Assembly (NCBI GenBank): GCA_029879605.1
Contig: JAOUQA010000011.1
Coordinates: forward strand, 1-14,500
Origin: Gammaproteobacteria bacterium
Lineage (GTDB): Bacteria > Pseudomonadota > Gammaproteobacteria > SZUA-229
Length of the DNA stretch: 14,500 nt
Reading direction: 5' to 3'
In this document: piece by piece, positions 6,428-14,118 of the stretch
Position numbering within the stretch: the stretch's first letter is position 1
Layout of the letters: each line of letters starts with the position of its first letter
Made by a program: the position numbers and the translations under genes
The notes under the pieces: model-generated
Told to the model about the DNA's origin: nothing
Databases searched by the model: none
Seen by the model: the letters and a program-made list of their open reading frames with translations, nothing else

Positions 6428-8365
6428 ATGCGATTAAAAAGCAGCATTTTTCTCTGGGTCTCACTGGCCACAATTATTCCTTTAACAGCACTGATTTTTG
6501 CCATCACTGCTTATAGCGAACGCTTACATCATAAAAATGTTGAAAGTGAAATACAAACCACGATTAAAAATATTATTTCAGAGCTCGAATTTCGACAAAA
6601 CTATGTTAATAAGATAGTCCTTTCACTAGCAACCTCTCCTGCAATCAAAAATTTCTACCCTGTCCTCCAGGCTGCTGCAGAAAGTGATCTTCACGCTAAT
6701 TATTTTGAGGAAGTTGATAAACTCAACCGATTTTTAGCTGGTTTTCAACATTCAGTACCTGGTCTCGATACTGTCCGAGTACTGGATATCGACGGTAATA
6801 CACTGGTTAAAATACGCTTCGGCAAACACCTGCCTGCCCTGTTTGAAAGCATGGAGGATTTTCCATTTGCCGAAGAGGAGCTGGTTGAAAACGAGTTTCT
6901 AAGCTGGATGCGTCAACTCAAACCCTACCAGGTCTCCTATGCCCAGTTACCACTAAGCCAGCGAGATTATGCCCAGGGTCAGGAACTTTCTTTACTAAAT
7001 TCGATTGTACCAATCGCAAATGACACTAATGAAGTTATAGGTTTTCTAACTGCCAGAACACTTGGCAATCAAATGGATAATATTCTCGAAACCAACTCTT
7101 TTAGAAATAATAGCCAGATTATCATTGCTGAACTCAATCCTGATAATTTATTACGTAATGGCATGATCCTGTACAGTGATCATCGACATATCAAATTCAG
7201 CATACCCAGCTCTGCTGATAACAAGGTTTTTAGCACCATTCCGGATAATCTCTGGCAACTTATGCTTAAAAAACGTTTTGGCATAGCTCAAGATAACGCC
7301 ACCAACCAGAACTATTTTTTTCAGGAGTTTTACCCTTATAAAAATCAACTTATAAGCTGGATGATTATTTTACAACTGGATGAAAGCGTATTTAATGAAC
7401 CATTCCAGAGAATTCGTTTTGGTTTATTTGCTTTTGCTTTTGTAGCACTGGTAATCAGTTTGCTACTCGCAAACCTTGGTGCCAAACACATTGCTGAACC
7501 TATCAGTCGTTTTTCACAAATGCTAACTCACTACGCTGATGGCGAACAGTTTACCATTCAGCAGGCCAATATAAATGCCACGGAACTAAAAGAACTTAAT
7601 CGATCATTTAACTACCTGGTTAGAACCCTGGAATTAACTGAACAGGAACGTGATCGTGCACAAAACATGATGTTACAAAATGCAAAACTGGCAAGTATTG
7701 GCGAAATGGCTGCAGGCATCGGTCATGAAATTAACAATCCTCTTAATAACATTCTTTCATATTGTAAACTTATTGAACGCTCAATCCGTGAAGACGATAA
7801 AGAAACCAGGGATGACATCAATGGTTTACGCAACGAAACATTAAGAGCCAGCCGAATTGTTAAGGGCATACTCAATTTTGCCCGACAGGTACCACCTGAA
7901 TACATACTTTTTAATGTCAGAGAATGGATTGAAGAAACATTGCTTCTCATAGAACCTGAAGCAACCAAGCATGCAGTTCAAACATCACTAGTCAATTGCC
8001 CCACACTAGAAATTGAAGGTGACTATCAACAACTACAGCAGGTTCTGCTTAATTTACTAATGAATGCCATTCAAGCCAGCCAGCCGCACCAAATTGTTGA
8101 AATTACAGCCGATAAACTTAATGATAATCAACTAATGGTAATAGTCTCTGATCAGGGCACTGGCCTTAAGCAGGACGAGCAGGAGAAAATTTTTGATCCC
8201 TTTTTTACCACCAAGAAGATTGGTGAAGGCAGTGGTTTAGGTTTGTCTATCAGCCTTGGCATTGTCCAGTATCACCATGGTCAGCTAAAACTAGAAAATA
8301 ATACCCAGGGTGGCGTTGATGCTATATTACTACTACCGATAAAACACAGTAAAAATGACGCCTGA
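6428..8365 (+). CDS. Membrane sensor histidine kinase with Cache-like periplasmic sensor
   Basis: Two-component sensor, 645 residues from ATG 6428. A first membrane segment (about residues 8-27) and a second (about 331-350) flank a periplasmic sensor of about 300 residues that resembles dCache domains (helix-rich start, then VRVLDIDGNTLVKIRFG). A HAMP linker follows, then HisKA with phosphoacceptor His433 in GIGHEINNPLNN, and HATPase_c with the N box around 542-546 (NLLMNA), G1 DQGTGL and FDPFFTTK with GEGSGLGLS. The frame is open back to TTG 6302, but that would overlap lptM and add a non-membrane leader, so 6428 is chosen. There is no clear ribosome site. It is the likely partner of the NtrC-type regulator 113 bp downstream. 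The ligand cannot be inferred. Confidence 0.93.
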   Translation: MRLKSSIFLWVSLATIIPLTALIFAITAYSERLHHKNVESEIQTTIKNIISELEFRQNYVNKIVLSLATSPAIKNFYPVLQAAAESDLHANYFEEVDKLNRFLAGFQHSVPGLDTVRVLDIDGNTLVKIRFGKHLPALFESMEDFPFAEEELVENEFLSWMRQLKPYQVSYAQLPLSQRDYAQGQELSLLNSIVPIANDTNEVIGFLTARTLGNQMDNILETNSFRNNSQIIIAELNPDNLLRNGMILYSDHRHIKFSIPSSADNKVFSTIPDNLWQLMLKKRFGIAQDNATNQNYFFQEFYPYKNQLISWMIILQLDESVFNEPFQRIRFGLFAFAFVALVISLLLANLGAKHIAEPISRFSQMLTHYADGEQFTIQQANINATELKELNRSFNYLVRTLELTEQERDRAQNMMLQNAKLASIGEMAAGIGHEINNPLNNILSYCKLIERSIREDDKETRDDINGLRNETLRASRIVKGILNFARQVPPEYILFNVREWIEETLLLIEPEATKHAVQTSLVNCPTLEIEGDYQQLQQVLLNLLMNAIQASQPHQIVEITADKLNDNQLMVIVSDQGTGLKQDEQEKIFDPFFTTKKIGEGSGLGLSISLGIVQYHHGQLKLENNTQGGVDAILLLPIKHSKNDA

Positions 8366-8389
8366 TTTCAGTATAACAATCAATACCTA

Positions 8390-8412
8390 TTTTAAAGTTG
8401 GTATTTTTATAT
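8390..8412 (+). terminator. Weak hairpin between kinase and regulator genes
   Basis: AATACC and GGTATT (6 bp, 12-base loop) are followed by TTTAT. This could attenuate transcription between the two genes, but the stem is short and AT-rich. Confidence 0.25.
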
Positions 8413-8478
8413 ATTAATTTACTAGTATCTGAAATATATATGCTAAAACTACATTATTAATTACATCTCTTACTTACT

Positions 8479-9819
8479 ATGGCAACTAAATTAAAAATTC
8501 ATTTTATCGACGATGATGCAACAGCGGGTGATCTATTTCGTCGATTTAGTCGCGATACAGACTATGAAATACTAATTTTTCGTGAGCCTGAAAAAGCCCT
8601 CGACGATATTCGCAACCATGGAAGCAATCTTGTTATTACTGATTTGAGCATGCCCACCATGTCTGGCCTTGAACTTCTTGAGCACATACGTCATGTTGAT
8701 ATTGAATTACCTGTGATTATGATTACCGGCTTTTCAACAGAAGATAATGCCATTAAGGCGCTTCGTCTCGGCGCTACTGACTTTATTAAAAAACCTTTTG
8801 ACATGGATGCGCTTTTTGAACAAATTGATGAGACCCTAAAAATTGCTGCTAATCGCAAACAGCAGAAAAATGCCCAGCCAAGAATGGCTGATCAGCAACA
8901 ACAATTTGGTATGATTGGCGAATCTGAAGCCATATCAAAAATATTTTCAGTTATTGATAAAATTTCAGACATCCGCTGTAACGTAATTATTGAAGGTGAA
9001 TCTGGTACCGGCAAAGAACTGGTTGCTCATGCTATACATAATCACAGCCAGTTTTCTGACCAGCCTTTTATTGTTATAGACTGTGGATCCTTAACCGATA
9101 CTCTTCTCGAAACAGAATTATTTGGCCACGAAAAAGGCGCCTTCACAGGCGCCAGCCACAACAAGTCCGGCTTACTGGAAGTTGCTAGTGGTGGAACAGT
9201 TTTTCTTGATGAAATTTGTAATATTTCAGATGCAATGCAAATGAAATTAATGCGTGCTGTCCAGGCTCAACAAATTACTCGCGTTGGTGGCATTCAACCT
9301 ATTAATATTGATGTACGCTTTGTTGCCGCCACCAATCGTAATATTGAGCAAATGATTAAAGAAGGGCATTTTCGCCATGATCTATATCATAGGCTCAACG
9401 TGGTATCCATTACTATGCCGCCATTACGTTCCAGAATTGATGATATACAACCCTTGCTTGATTTTTTTGTTAAAGAATTTTCTAACCGTTATGGGCGAAA
9501 TGTTACTGGCTTTGATGAGTCATCTATAACTCAACTCAAAAGCTATTCATGGCCAGGTAATATACGCGAACTTCGCAATCTTGTTGAACGGACAATTGCA
9601 CTTGCTGACACAGAAGAATTACATATTGATCAGAATCTGTTTAATACCCAATCAGGAGATGCAATTGATGCAGATACTCCCAGCCTTGAAGAACTTGAAA
9701 AACGATATATTATGAAAATCCTTCAGCGCTGTAATAATAATCGGGAGCAGACTGCATCTATGCTTGGCATTAACAAATCTACCCTTTGGCGAAAACTTCA
9801 ATCCTGGCAGGATAAGTAG
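8479..9819 (+). CDS. NtrC-family sigma-54 response regulator
   Basis: Response regulator of 446 residues with three domains in the classical order. Receiver (1-120): acidic pocket DDD 11-13, phosphoacceptor Asp55 (VITDLSMP), Thr83 and Lys105 (KKPF). AAA+ (about 140-375): Walker A GESGTGKE (173-180), the sigma-54 loop GAFTGA (220-225) and Walker B FLDE (242-245); the residues after Walker B are ICNIS where IGEL is usual. Fis-type HTH at the end (about 408-446, ASMLGINKSTLWRKL). It should be phosphorylated by the kinase encoded upstream and then activate sigma-54 promoters; a likely one lies about 100 bp past its stop. No ribosome site is visible before ATG 8479. The genes are close but not overlapping. 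Confidence 0.95.
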   Translation: MATKLKIHFIDDDATAGDLFRRFSRDTDYEILIFREPEKALDDIRNHGSNLVITDLSMPTMSGLELLEHIRHVDIELPVIMITGFSTEDNAIKALRLGATDFIKKPFDMDALFEQIDETLKIAANRKQQKNAQPRMADQQQQFGMIGESEAISKIFSVIDKISDIRCNVIIEGESGTGKELVAHAIHNHSQFSDQPFIVIDCGSLTDTLLETELFGHEKGAFTGASHNKSGLLEVASGGTVFLDEICNISDAMQMKLMRAVQAQQITRVGGIQPINIDVRFVAATNRNIEQMIKEGHFRHDLYHRLNVVSITMPPLRSRIDDIQPLLDFFVKEFSNRYGRNVTGFDESSITQLKSYSWPGNIRELRNLVERTIALADTEELHIDQNLFNTQSGDAIDADTPSLEELEKRYIMKILQRCNNNREQTASMLGINKSTLWRKLQSWQDK

Positions 9820-9822
9820 CAA

Positions 9823-9851
9823 ATTGCATTTCCTGTAGTGCATTATGCAAT
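9823..9851. promoter_or_regulatory. Inverted repeat, candidate enhancer for sigma-54 regulator
   Basis: ATTGCAT (9823-9829) and ATGCAAT (9845-9851) form a 7-bp inverted repeat with centres 22 bp apart, about two helical turns. The right arm is itself within TGCATTATGCA (9839-9849), a palindrome about one central base. No T-run follows, so it is unlikely to be a terminator. It lies about 90-120 bp before the predicted start of the promoter at 9915-9931. Confidence 0.45.
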
Positions 9852-9914
9852 GACTGGTAGCAATTCTCCTTTGTCTGTATCCAGTAACTTATTGATAGTA
9901 TTAAATCTTTAACT

Positions 9915-9931
9915 ATGGCATAACTCGTGCT
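9915..9931 (+). promoter_or_regulatory. Second sigma-54 (-24/-12) promoter candidate
   Basis: ATGGCATAACTCGTGCT has GG (9917-9918) and GC (9929-9930) separated by exactly 10 bases and keeps TGGCA and TGCT of the consensus (9 of 13 informative positions). Transcription would start near 9942, directly at the ATG of the 30-codon ORF, and could continue into the riboswitch and the CWC gene. Confidence 0.6.
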
Positions 9932-9942
9932 TTATTTTAGCC

Positions 9943-10035
9943 ATGAAAACAAAGCTGACGTTTCAGTATTCTCTACCTCATTCATTGTTAATCGCTGCCG
10001 CCTTAACTGCTATTTTTCTATTAATGAATATGTGA
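9943..10035 (+). CDS. Possible 30-residue hydrophobic micropeptide
   Basis: ATG 9943 to TGA 10035 encodes a peptide beginning MKTKLTFQYSLPHS and continuing into a hydrophobic stretch LLIAAALTAIFLLMNM that could span a membrane. No Shine-Dalgarno precedes it, and the predicted sigma-54 start is one base before the ATG, so it would be translated leaderless if at all. No family is recognised. Codon count is too small to test coding bias. Confidence 0.28.
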   Translation: MKTKLTFQYSLPHSLLIAAALTAIFLLMNM

Positions 10036-10221
10036 TTAACTTTATCAATTTACAAACACATTATTTATTAAATTATTTTCTAATATTCTGAGAACTGATA
10101 ACTCTAAAAACTAAATAGCACAGTTTAAATATTGATAAACGAAAAACCTTTGGTGATGGCATGGATGCCTGAGTTTTAACTTAAAATTTCAGTTGCTTTT
10201 CCTTCCCTTAACTTTTATTGT
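10036..10221. other. Gene-free AT-rich stretch before the riboswitch
   Basis: No ORF, terminator or strong promoter is evident. The only structured element is a short hairpin GGCATGGATGCC around 10157-10168 (5-bp stem, 2-base loop). Confidence 0.4.
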
Positions 10222-10316
10222 ATCAACACTGGTACTGCATCAGTGAACTCGGTGAGAATCCGGGACTGTCGCGCAACGGTATTAGCTTATAGCTTAAGTC
10301 CGAACCTGAGTGTACC
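10222..10316 (+). ncRNA. Cobalamin-class riboswitch
   Basis: The conserved core runs from GGTGAGAATCCGGGACTG (10251-10268) through TCGCGCAACGGT (10269-10280) to AAGTCCGAACCTG (10296-10308). These match the GGTG-AATCC-GGGACTG, CGCAACGGT and AGTCCGA elements of cobalamin riboswitches. ACACT (10226-10230) can pair with AGTGT (10309-10313) to close the outer stem. Downstream, AATGAATC (10325-10332) and GATTCATT (10371-10378) form an inverted repeat before the ribosome site, a possible expression platform. It should repress the CWC gene when adenosylcobalamin or methylcobalamin is plentiful; which form binds cannot be told. Confidence 0.85.
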
Positions 10317-10394
10317 ATTTATTCAATGAATCTCGCGTCAAGATAGCTTTTTAACTTCCTTATTATCGCTGATTCATTAATTCAAGGATCAGTA

Positions 10395-10637
10395 ATGGCA
10401 CAACATGAAACTAAATTCTGTCCCCGCTGCAATAAAGCCTTCGAATGCAAATGTGGTTCAATTAATTTATGCCAATGCGCTGCAGCAAACCTGTCGGAAC
10501 ATCTAAGACAGCATCTACAACAACAGTTCGATGACTGTCTATGTATACAGTGCTTACGAGAATACCAAAATGATCAAAATGTAGCCGCTACCAAAACAAC
10601 TATCACAGCTATGAAAACTTTAATAATGAACCGCTAA
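10395..10637 (+). CDS. Small cysteine-rich protein, CWC family
   Basis: An 80-residue cytosolic protein with eight cysteines in its first 62 residues: FCPRCNKAFECKCG, then LCQCAAANLS, then CLCIQCLREY. This order (CPxC, FxCK, CxC, CLCxxCL) matches the Cys_rich_CWC family, though the Trp that names the family is Gln here (CQC). The cysteines could bind zinc or an Fe-S cluster; no function is established for the family. A good ribosome site AAGGA (10385-10389) precedes ATG 10395. The cobalamin riboswitch upstream suggests a role in cobalt/B12 handling or in a B12-independent substitute pathway; this is inference from control alone. Its last 18 bases overlap the 3' end of the convergent cupin gene. 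Confidence 0.85.
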   Translation: MAQHETKFCPRCNKAFECKCGSINLCQCAAANLSEHLRQHLQQQFDDCLCIQCLREYQNDQNVAATKTTITAMKTLIMNR

Positions 10638-10934
10638 CCAGATTGTCTCTACATCATTATCTGTCCAGTCAACTCTATGCTTTTTATGAGCAGGTATATT
10701 CATATAATCCCCCGGCTTTAAAACTACCGCCATTCCCTGATCAAAACTAATCTGAGCAGAGCCTTTTATTAATAAGACCCACTCATTTTTCTCCTGATCA
10801 TACCATTTATTTTCAACTGTCTTGTGTCCTTTAGATACTATTCTCTCTATATGCACATACTCAGACTTAACAATTGTTTCAAAGATCTCATCAGGCAAAC
10901 TGGCTGGTATATTTGAAAATAAATTTTCAGACAT
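10620..10934 (-). CDS. Small cupin-domain protein
   Basis: A 104-residue single-domain cupin. Motif 1 is seen as SKGHKTVENKWYDQEKNEWVLLIKG (about 34-58) and motif 2 as KPGDYMNIPAHKKHRV (about 73-88), giving candidate metal-ligand histidines at His37, His83 and His86. The enzymatic substrate cannot be inferred; many such proteins are sugar isomerases, small-molecule dioxygenases or ligand-binding proteins. The start ATG overlaps the stop of the upstream receiver-like gene by one base (TAATG), so the two are translationally coupled, and its 3' end overlaps the convergent CWC gene. Confidence 0.87.
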   Translation of the reverse strand: MSENLFSNIPASLPDEIFETIVKSEYVHIERIVSKGHKTVENKWYDQEKNEWVLLIKGSAQISFDQGMAVVLKPGDYMNIPAHKKHRVDWTDNDVETIWLAVHY

Positions 10935-11311
10935 TATTTTAATGCATCAGCTATAACATGTTCTGGGGTATTATGCAGAAATGCTGCATGTAATGGATAT
11001 AACTTATGCAGCTTTTCAACATATTCCATTTCATCTTTTTGTACAAAAACAATCGTCTTAGTATCTGGAGAAAATTTTACCAGGCTGGATAGCAATACAT
11101 CCAGATTACTGACATTCACACCGGCATAATTATTACCATAGCCATAAAAAAATTCAGCAACTATAAATGCTGGCTTATAATTCTTCACGGCAGCCATGGC
11201 TTTTCTCATTGATGTAACCTGTATTTCCCTGAACCCCAGCTCCTTATATAAAGAAGATAGCCGTGGATGGCCTGGTGACTCAATAATACTTAAAATTATA
11301 TCTTCAGTCAT
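10934..11311 (-). CDS. Hypothetical protein with degenerate receiver-like fold
   Basis: A 125-residue soluble protein starting at ATG 11311 (MTEDIILSIIESPG), chosen over an upstream in-frame start at 11350 because AAGAG lies 5-10 bases before it and the extension has no such signal. The alternation of hydrophobic strands (AFIVAEF, TKTIVFVQK, AAFLHN) with helices and the C-terminal Ala/Leu helix recall a CheY-type receiver. The position of the phosphoacceptor Asp holds Glu (VAEF) and the conserved Lys is not evident, so it would not be phosphorylated in the usual way. No family is recognised with certainty. It is coupled to the cupin gene. Confidence 0.72.
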   Translation of the reverse strand: MTEDIILSIIESPGHPRLSSLYKELGFREIQVTSMRKAMAAVKNYKPAFIVAEFFYGYGNNYAGVNVSNLDVLLSSLVKFSPDTKTIVFVQKDEMEYVEKLHKLYPLHAAFLHNTPEHVIADALK

Positions 11312-11390
11312 AGTGCTCTTACCTATGATTAATATAAAACTCAATCTCACAGTCTGTTAAAATATCTCCAACCTATTGTGAGATAACGAC

Positions 11391-13274
11391 ATGGCTTTGC
11401 TTACACTGCGAGATATTTCCCTTGGCTTCGGAGGGCCAAACCTGCTTCATTCTATCAATCTCCAGATTGAAAAAAATGAACGCCTGTGTCTATTAGGCCG
11501 CAATGGTGAAGGTAAGTCTACCCTGATGAAACTCATTGCAGGTCTTATTAAAGCTGACAATGGCGTTTTTGAACGACAGCAAGGACTTAAGGTCGCATAT
11601 CTTACCCAGGATGTACCAGCTGATCTTTCTGGCTCAATTTATGATGTGGTCGCCTCTGGCCTTGATCAGGCAGGTGATCTACTAACACGATATCACCATG
11701 CCAGTCTCGAACTTGCAGAAAATTACAGTGACCAGGCCATGGCTAAACTGGATCGAATACAGCATGAACTAGAAGCTATAGATGGCTGGGCAATTGGCCA
11801 GCAAATTGATACTACATTATCCTTATTACAACTCTCAGCTGATGACGCTTTTTCTTCCCAATCCGGTGGCATGAAACGCCGTGTATTACTTGCTCGGGCA
11901 CTGGTTACTCAGCCAGACCTACTCCTACTGGATGAGCCAACAAACCATCTGGACATTGAATCCATTAACTGGCTTGAGGATTTTTTACTAAGCTGGAATG
12001 GAAGCCTGTTATTTGTTACCCATGATCGTTCTTTCCTCAGAAATTTAGCCACGCGCATTGTAGAACTCGATCGGGGTCAGCTTACTTCATGGCCCGGCAA
12101 TTATGATACTTACCTGGAGCGTAAACAGCAGGCACTAGAATCAGAAGCCAGAGAAAACGCCCTGTTCGACAAAAAGCTAGCCCAGGAAGAAGTCTGGATC
12201 AGACAGGGCATTAAAGCACGTCGAACCCGCAATGAAGGGCGCGTACGTGCATTAAAAGCTTTACGAGAAGAACGCATGCAACGCCGTGAACGATCTGGCA
12301 CGGTAAAAATGCAATTATCTGAGCAGGAGCGTTCAGGTAAAATTGTTATCGAAGTGGATAATATAAGCTACAGTTATGATCAACTCCCCATTGTTAAAAA
12401 TTTGAGTACTACAATTTTACGCGGTGATCGTATAGGCATTATTGGTCCTAATGGCGTTGGTAAATCAACATTAATTCAGTTATTACTAGGCCAGTTGCAA
12501 CCTGACAGTGGCACTGTTAAAACAGGCACTAAGCTGGATATAGCCTATTTTGATCAGCATCGGTCATCACTAGATTTAAATAAATCAGTTCGTGATAACC
12601 TTGCAGAAGGGACTGACAAGATCGAAATCAATGGGCGTTCCAAGCATGTCATGAGTTACTTAAGTGATTTCCTTTTTGCGCCTGACCGCGCCAATTCTCC
12701 AGTTAGCACTTTATCAGGCGGAGAACGTAATCGTCTTATGCTTGCCAGGCTATTTTCACGGCCTTTTAATATGCTGGTAATGGATGAACCTACCAATGAT
12801 CTTGATGTAGAAACACTCGAACTACTTGAAGAACTTTTACTCGACTACCAGGGAACACTATTGCTTGTAAGTCATGACCGTGCATTCCTCAACAATGTAG
12901 TTACCAGCACACTGGTTTTCGAAGGCATTGCAACAGTAAATGATTATGTTGGTGGTTATGATGACTGGATTAGACAAAAACAGTCTCAAATCCCATCTAA
13001 CAAAACAGCAAGTATCAAATCAAAAAATCCTGAACCAAAAAAATTAGTTACTAAAAAACTTAGTTACAAGGATCAACGCGAACTTGATAGCCTGCCTCAG
13101 AAAATAGAACTACTAGAACAAGAGATTGATCAGTTACAGGCAATGATGAGTAATGCAAACTTTTATCAGAATGATAAAGACACTATCACATCTACAACTA
13201 AACGATTCGAAGAAGCTGAAAAAGAACTGGCATCAGCATTTGAACGCTGGGAACAACTTGATTCAGCTAACTAG
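11391..13274 (+). CDS. uup: ABC-F family ATPase Uup
   Basis: Soluble ABC-F protein of 627 residues, normal for Uup, which acts on ribosomes and affects precise excision of transposons and branched DNA intermediates. First ATPase: Walker A GRNGEGKST (about 37-45), signature SGGMKRR (about 157-163) and Walker B LLLLDEPTNHLD (about 177-188). Second: GPNGVGKST (about 350-358), LSGGERNR (about 441-448) and LVMDEPTNDLD (about 461-471). An arm/linker rich in Arg and Lys separates them (about 240-305). The C-terminal 90 residues form the Lys/Glu-rich coiled coil typical of Uup that binds DNA. There are no membrane segments, so it is not a transporter. ATG 11391 is preceded by only a weak GAG. Confidence 0.94.
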   Translation: MALLTLRDISLGFGGPNLLHSINLQIEKNERLCLLGRNGEGKSTLMKLIAGLIKADNGVFERQQGLKVAYLTQDVPADLSGSIYDVVASGLDQAGDLLTRYHHASLELAENYSDQAMAKLDRIQHELEAIDGWAIGQQIDTTLSLLQLSADDAFSSQSGGMKRRVLLARALVTQPDLLLLDEPTNHLDIESINWLEDFLLSWNGSLLFVTHDRSFLRNLATRIVELDRGQLTSWPGNYDTYLERKQQALESEARENALFDKKLAQEEVWIRQGIKARRTRNEGRVRALKALREERMQRRERSGTVKMQLSEQERSGKIVIEVDNISYSYDQLPIVKNLSTTILRGDRIGIIGPNGVGKSTLIQLLLGQLQPDSGTVKTGTKLDIAYFDQHRSSLDLNKSVRDNLAEGTDKIEINGRSKHVMSYLSDFLFAPDRANSPVSTLSGGERNRLMLARLFSRPFNMLVMDEPTNDLDVETLELLEELLLDYQGTLLLVSHDRAFLNNVVTSTLVFEGIATVNDYVGGYDDWIRQKQSQIPSNKTASIKSKNPEPKKLVTKKLSYKDQRELDSLPQKIELLEQEIDQLQAMMSNANFYQNDKDTITSTTKRFEEAEKELASAFERWEQLDSAN

Positions 13275-13342
13275 ACTTATCACTACACTAACAATTTTTT
13301 AAATCAATAGCTCATCTATGTTTTGAACTAAGAAATATTTTA

Positions 13343-13876
13343 CTACCAGTTTTTAGGTTTCTCGCTTTTGAAATCAAACTCTTTCTCAACAGCTTCAATA
13401 ATTAACTGCTGTTGACTGGAAGCCTCATTCTCCAGATTTCCGGCTTTCTCCATCATTTCAAGCAACTTTATTATATGACTTTGCTCAAAATCATCTTTAG
13501 TAGGTGCTAACACATGCTTTACTTCTAACTGCATATTCATTACATCTTTTAACATAAATGCTGACGATGTAAAAAGCTCATTAGCTTTGCCATTACTAAT
13601 TCCAAAATCATCTTCAAATATCTTTATCAAATCCATTTTTGTATCACGTGTGATTTCACCTTCACAGGTTACAACTGATACTACAAGTAACGCAGCAGCT
13701 TCCATTGTGTCTTTTAAACTATGAATTGGTTTAATGCCTAGCTTATTCTCCCACCTTCTACGCCTGGCCCAGGCAAAAGGATTAAACGAGTTCAGATCTA
13801 CGCCGGCTTTCTGCAGACTATATAGCGCCCATATTAAACCTGCAATGGCAGTGATCACTCCGATTACTATATGCAT
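13343..13876 (-). CDS. Membrane-anchored TerB-like protein, unknown function
   Basis: A 177-residue protein with one N-terminal membrane segment (about 3-20, IVIGVITAIAGLIWALYSL), then a basic stop-transfer stretch WARRRRW (about 36-42) that puts the rest in the cytoplasm. Residues 55-165 are helical and resemble TerB-like domains: ALLVVSVVTCEGEITRDTKMDLIKIFEDDFGIS carries the acidic loop (C-E-G-E-I-T-x-D) that in TerB binds metal. The match is from pattern only. The ribosome site AAGGAG is strong (13880-13885), and a plausible sigma-70 promoter lies upstream at 13911-13940. The gene stands alone, convergent with uup. Confidence 0.75.
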   Translation of the reverse strand: MHIVIGVITAIAGLIWALYSLQKAGVDLNSFNPFAWARRRRWENKLGIKPIHSLKDTMEAAALLVVSVVTCEGEITRDTKMDLIKIFEDDFGISNGKANELFTSSAFMLKDVMNMQLEVKHVLAPTKDDFEQSHIIKLLEMMEKAGNLENEASSQQQLIIEAVEKEFDFKSEKPKNW

Positions 13877-13910
13877 ATCGCACTCCTTGTAACTTCTAAT
13901 TCAAATTATT

Positions 13911-13940
13911 AATATAAAAATAAAACCTGTATTGTAACAA
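13911..13940 (-). promoter_or_regulatory. Candidate sigma-70 promoter for the TerB-like gene
   Basis: On the minus strand TTGTTA (13935-13940) and TATATT (13911-13916) are spaced by 18 bp. The -35 region overlaps TATTGTAACAATA (13930-13942), a palindrome that could be an operator. The remaining 13941-14058 is AT-rich and holds nothing I can name. Confidence 0.4.
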
Positions 13941-14058
13941 TATGTTTATTTTATCTTTAATAAACTACTAAGCTAATCAATACGTTACTCTTAACATCAA
14001 TTTATTATAGTTAACTATTTGATACTCGATTGCATATAGATCACATATATTTATGCAT

Positions 14059-14084
14059 AAAAAAGGGGAGCCATCGGGCTCCCC
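14059..14084 (-). terminator. Strong Rho-independent terminator of the dsrC-like gene
   Basis: On the minus strand an 8-bp perfect GC-rich stem GGGGAGCC/GGCTCCCC with a 4-base loop is followed by six T residues. It lies 35 bp past the dsrC stop. Confidence 0.92.
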
Positions 14085-14118
14085 TCGAAAAACTAACCAG
14101 CAAAGTTAGAAATAAATC

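Noticed and set aside
7151..7968. Minus-strand frames opposite the histidine kinase
   Set aside because: Shadows of the sensor and HisKA coding sequence.
9652..9843. Minus-strand 63-codon frame
   Set aside because: Lies opposite the HTH end of the response regulator, with no protein features.
9823..9851. Terminator for the response regulator gene
   Set aside because: The inverted repeat has a 15-base spacer, is AT-rich and is not followed by a T-run.
10148..10180. Fluoride-riboswitch-like GGTGATGGCAT followed by ATGCC
   Set aside because: Only the two ends of such a motif are seen, fused into a 5-bp hairpin; the middle stem and the CTGATG element are missing, and no fluoride-related gene follows.
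12110..12301. Minus-strand 63-codon frame
   Set aside because: Opposite the Arg/Lys-rich linker of uup; its composition simply mirrors that linker.
11391..13274. ABC transporter or antibiotic-resistance ABC-F protein
   Set aside because: No membrane partner is present, and the C-terminal coiled coil and N-terminal sequence fit the housekeeping protein Uup.
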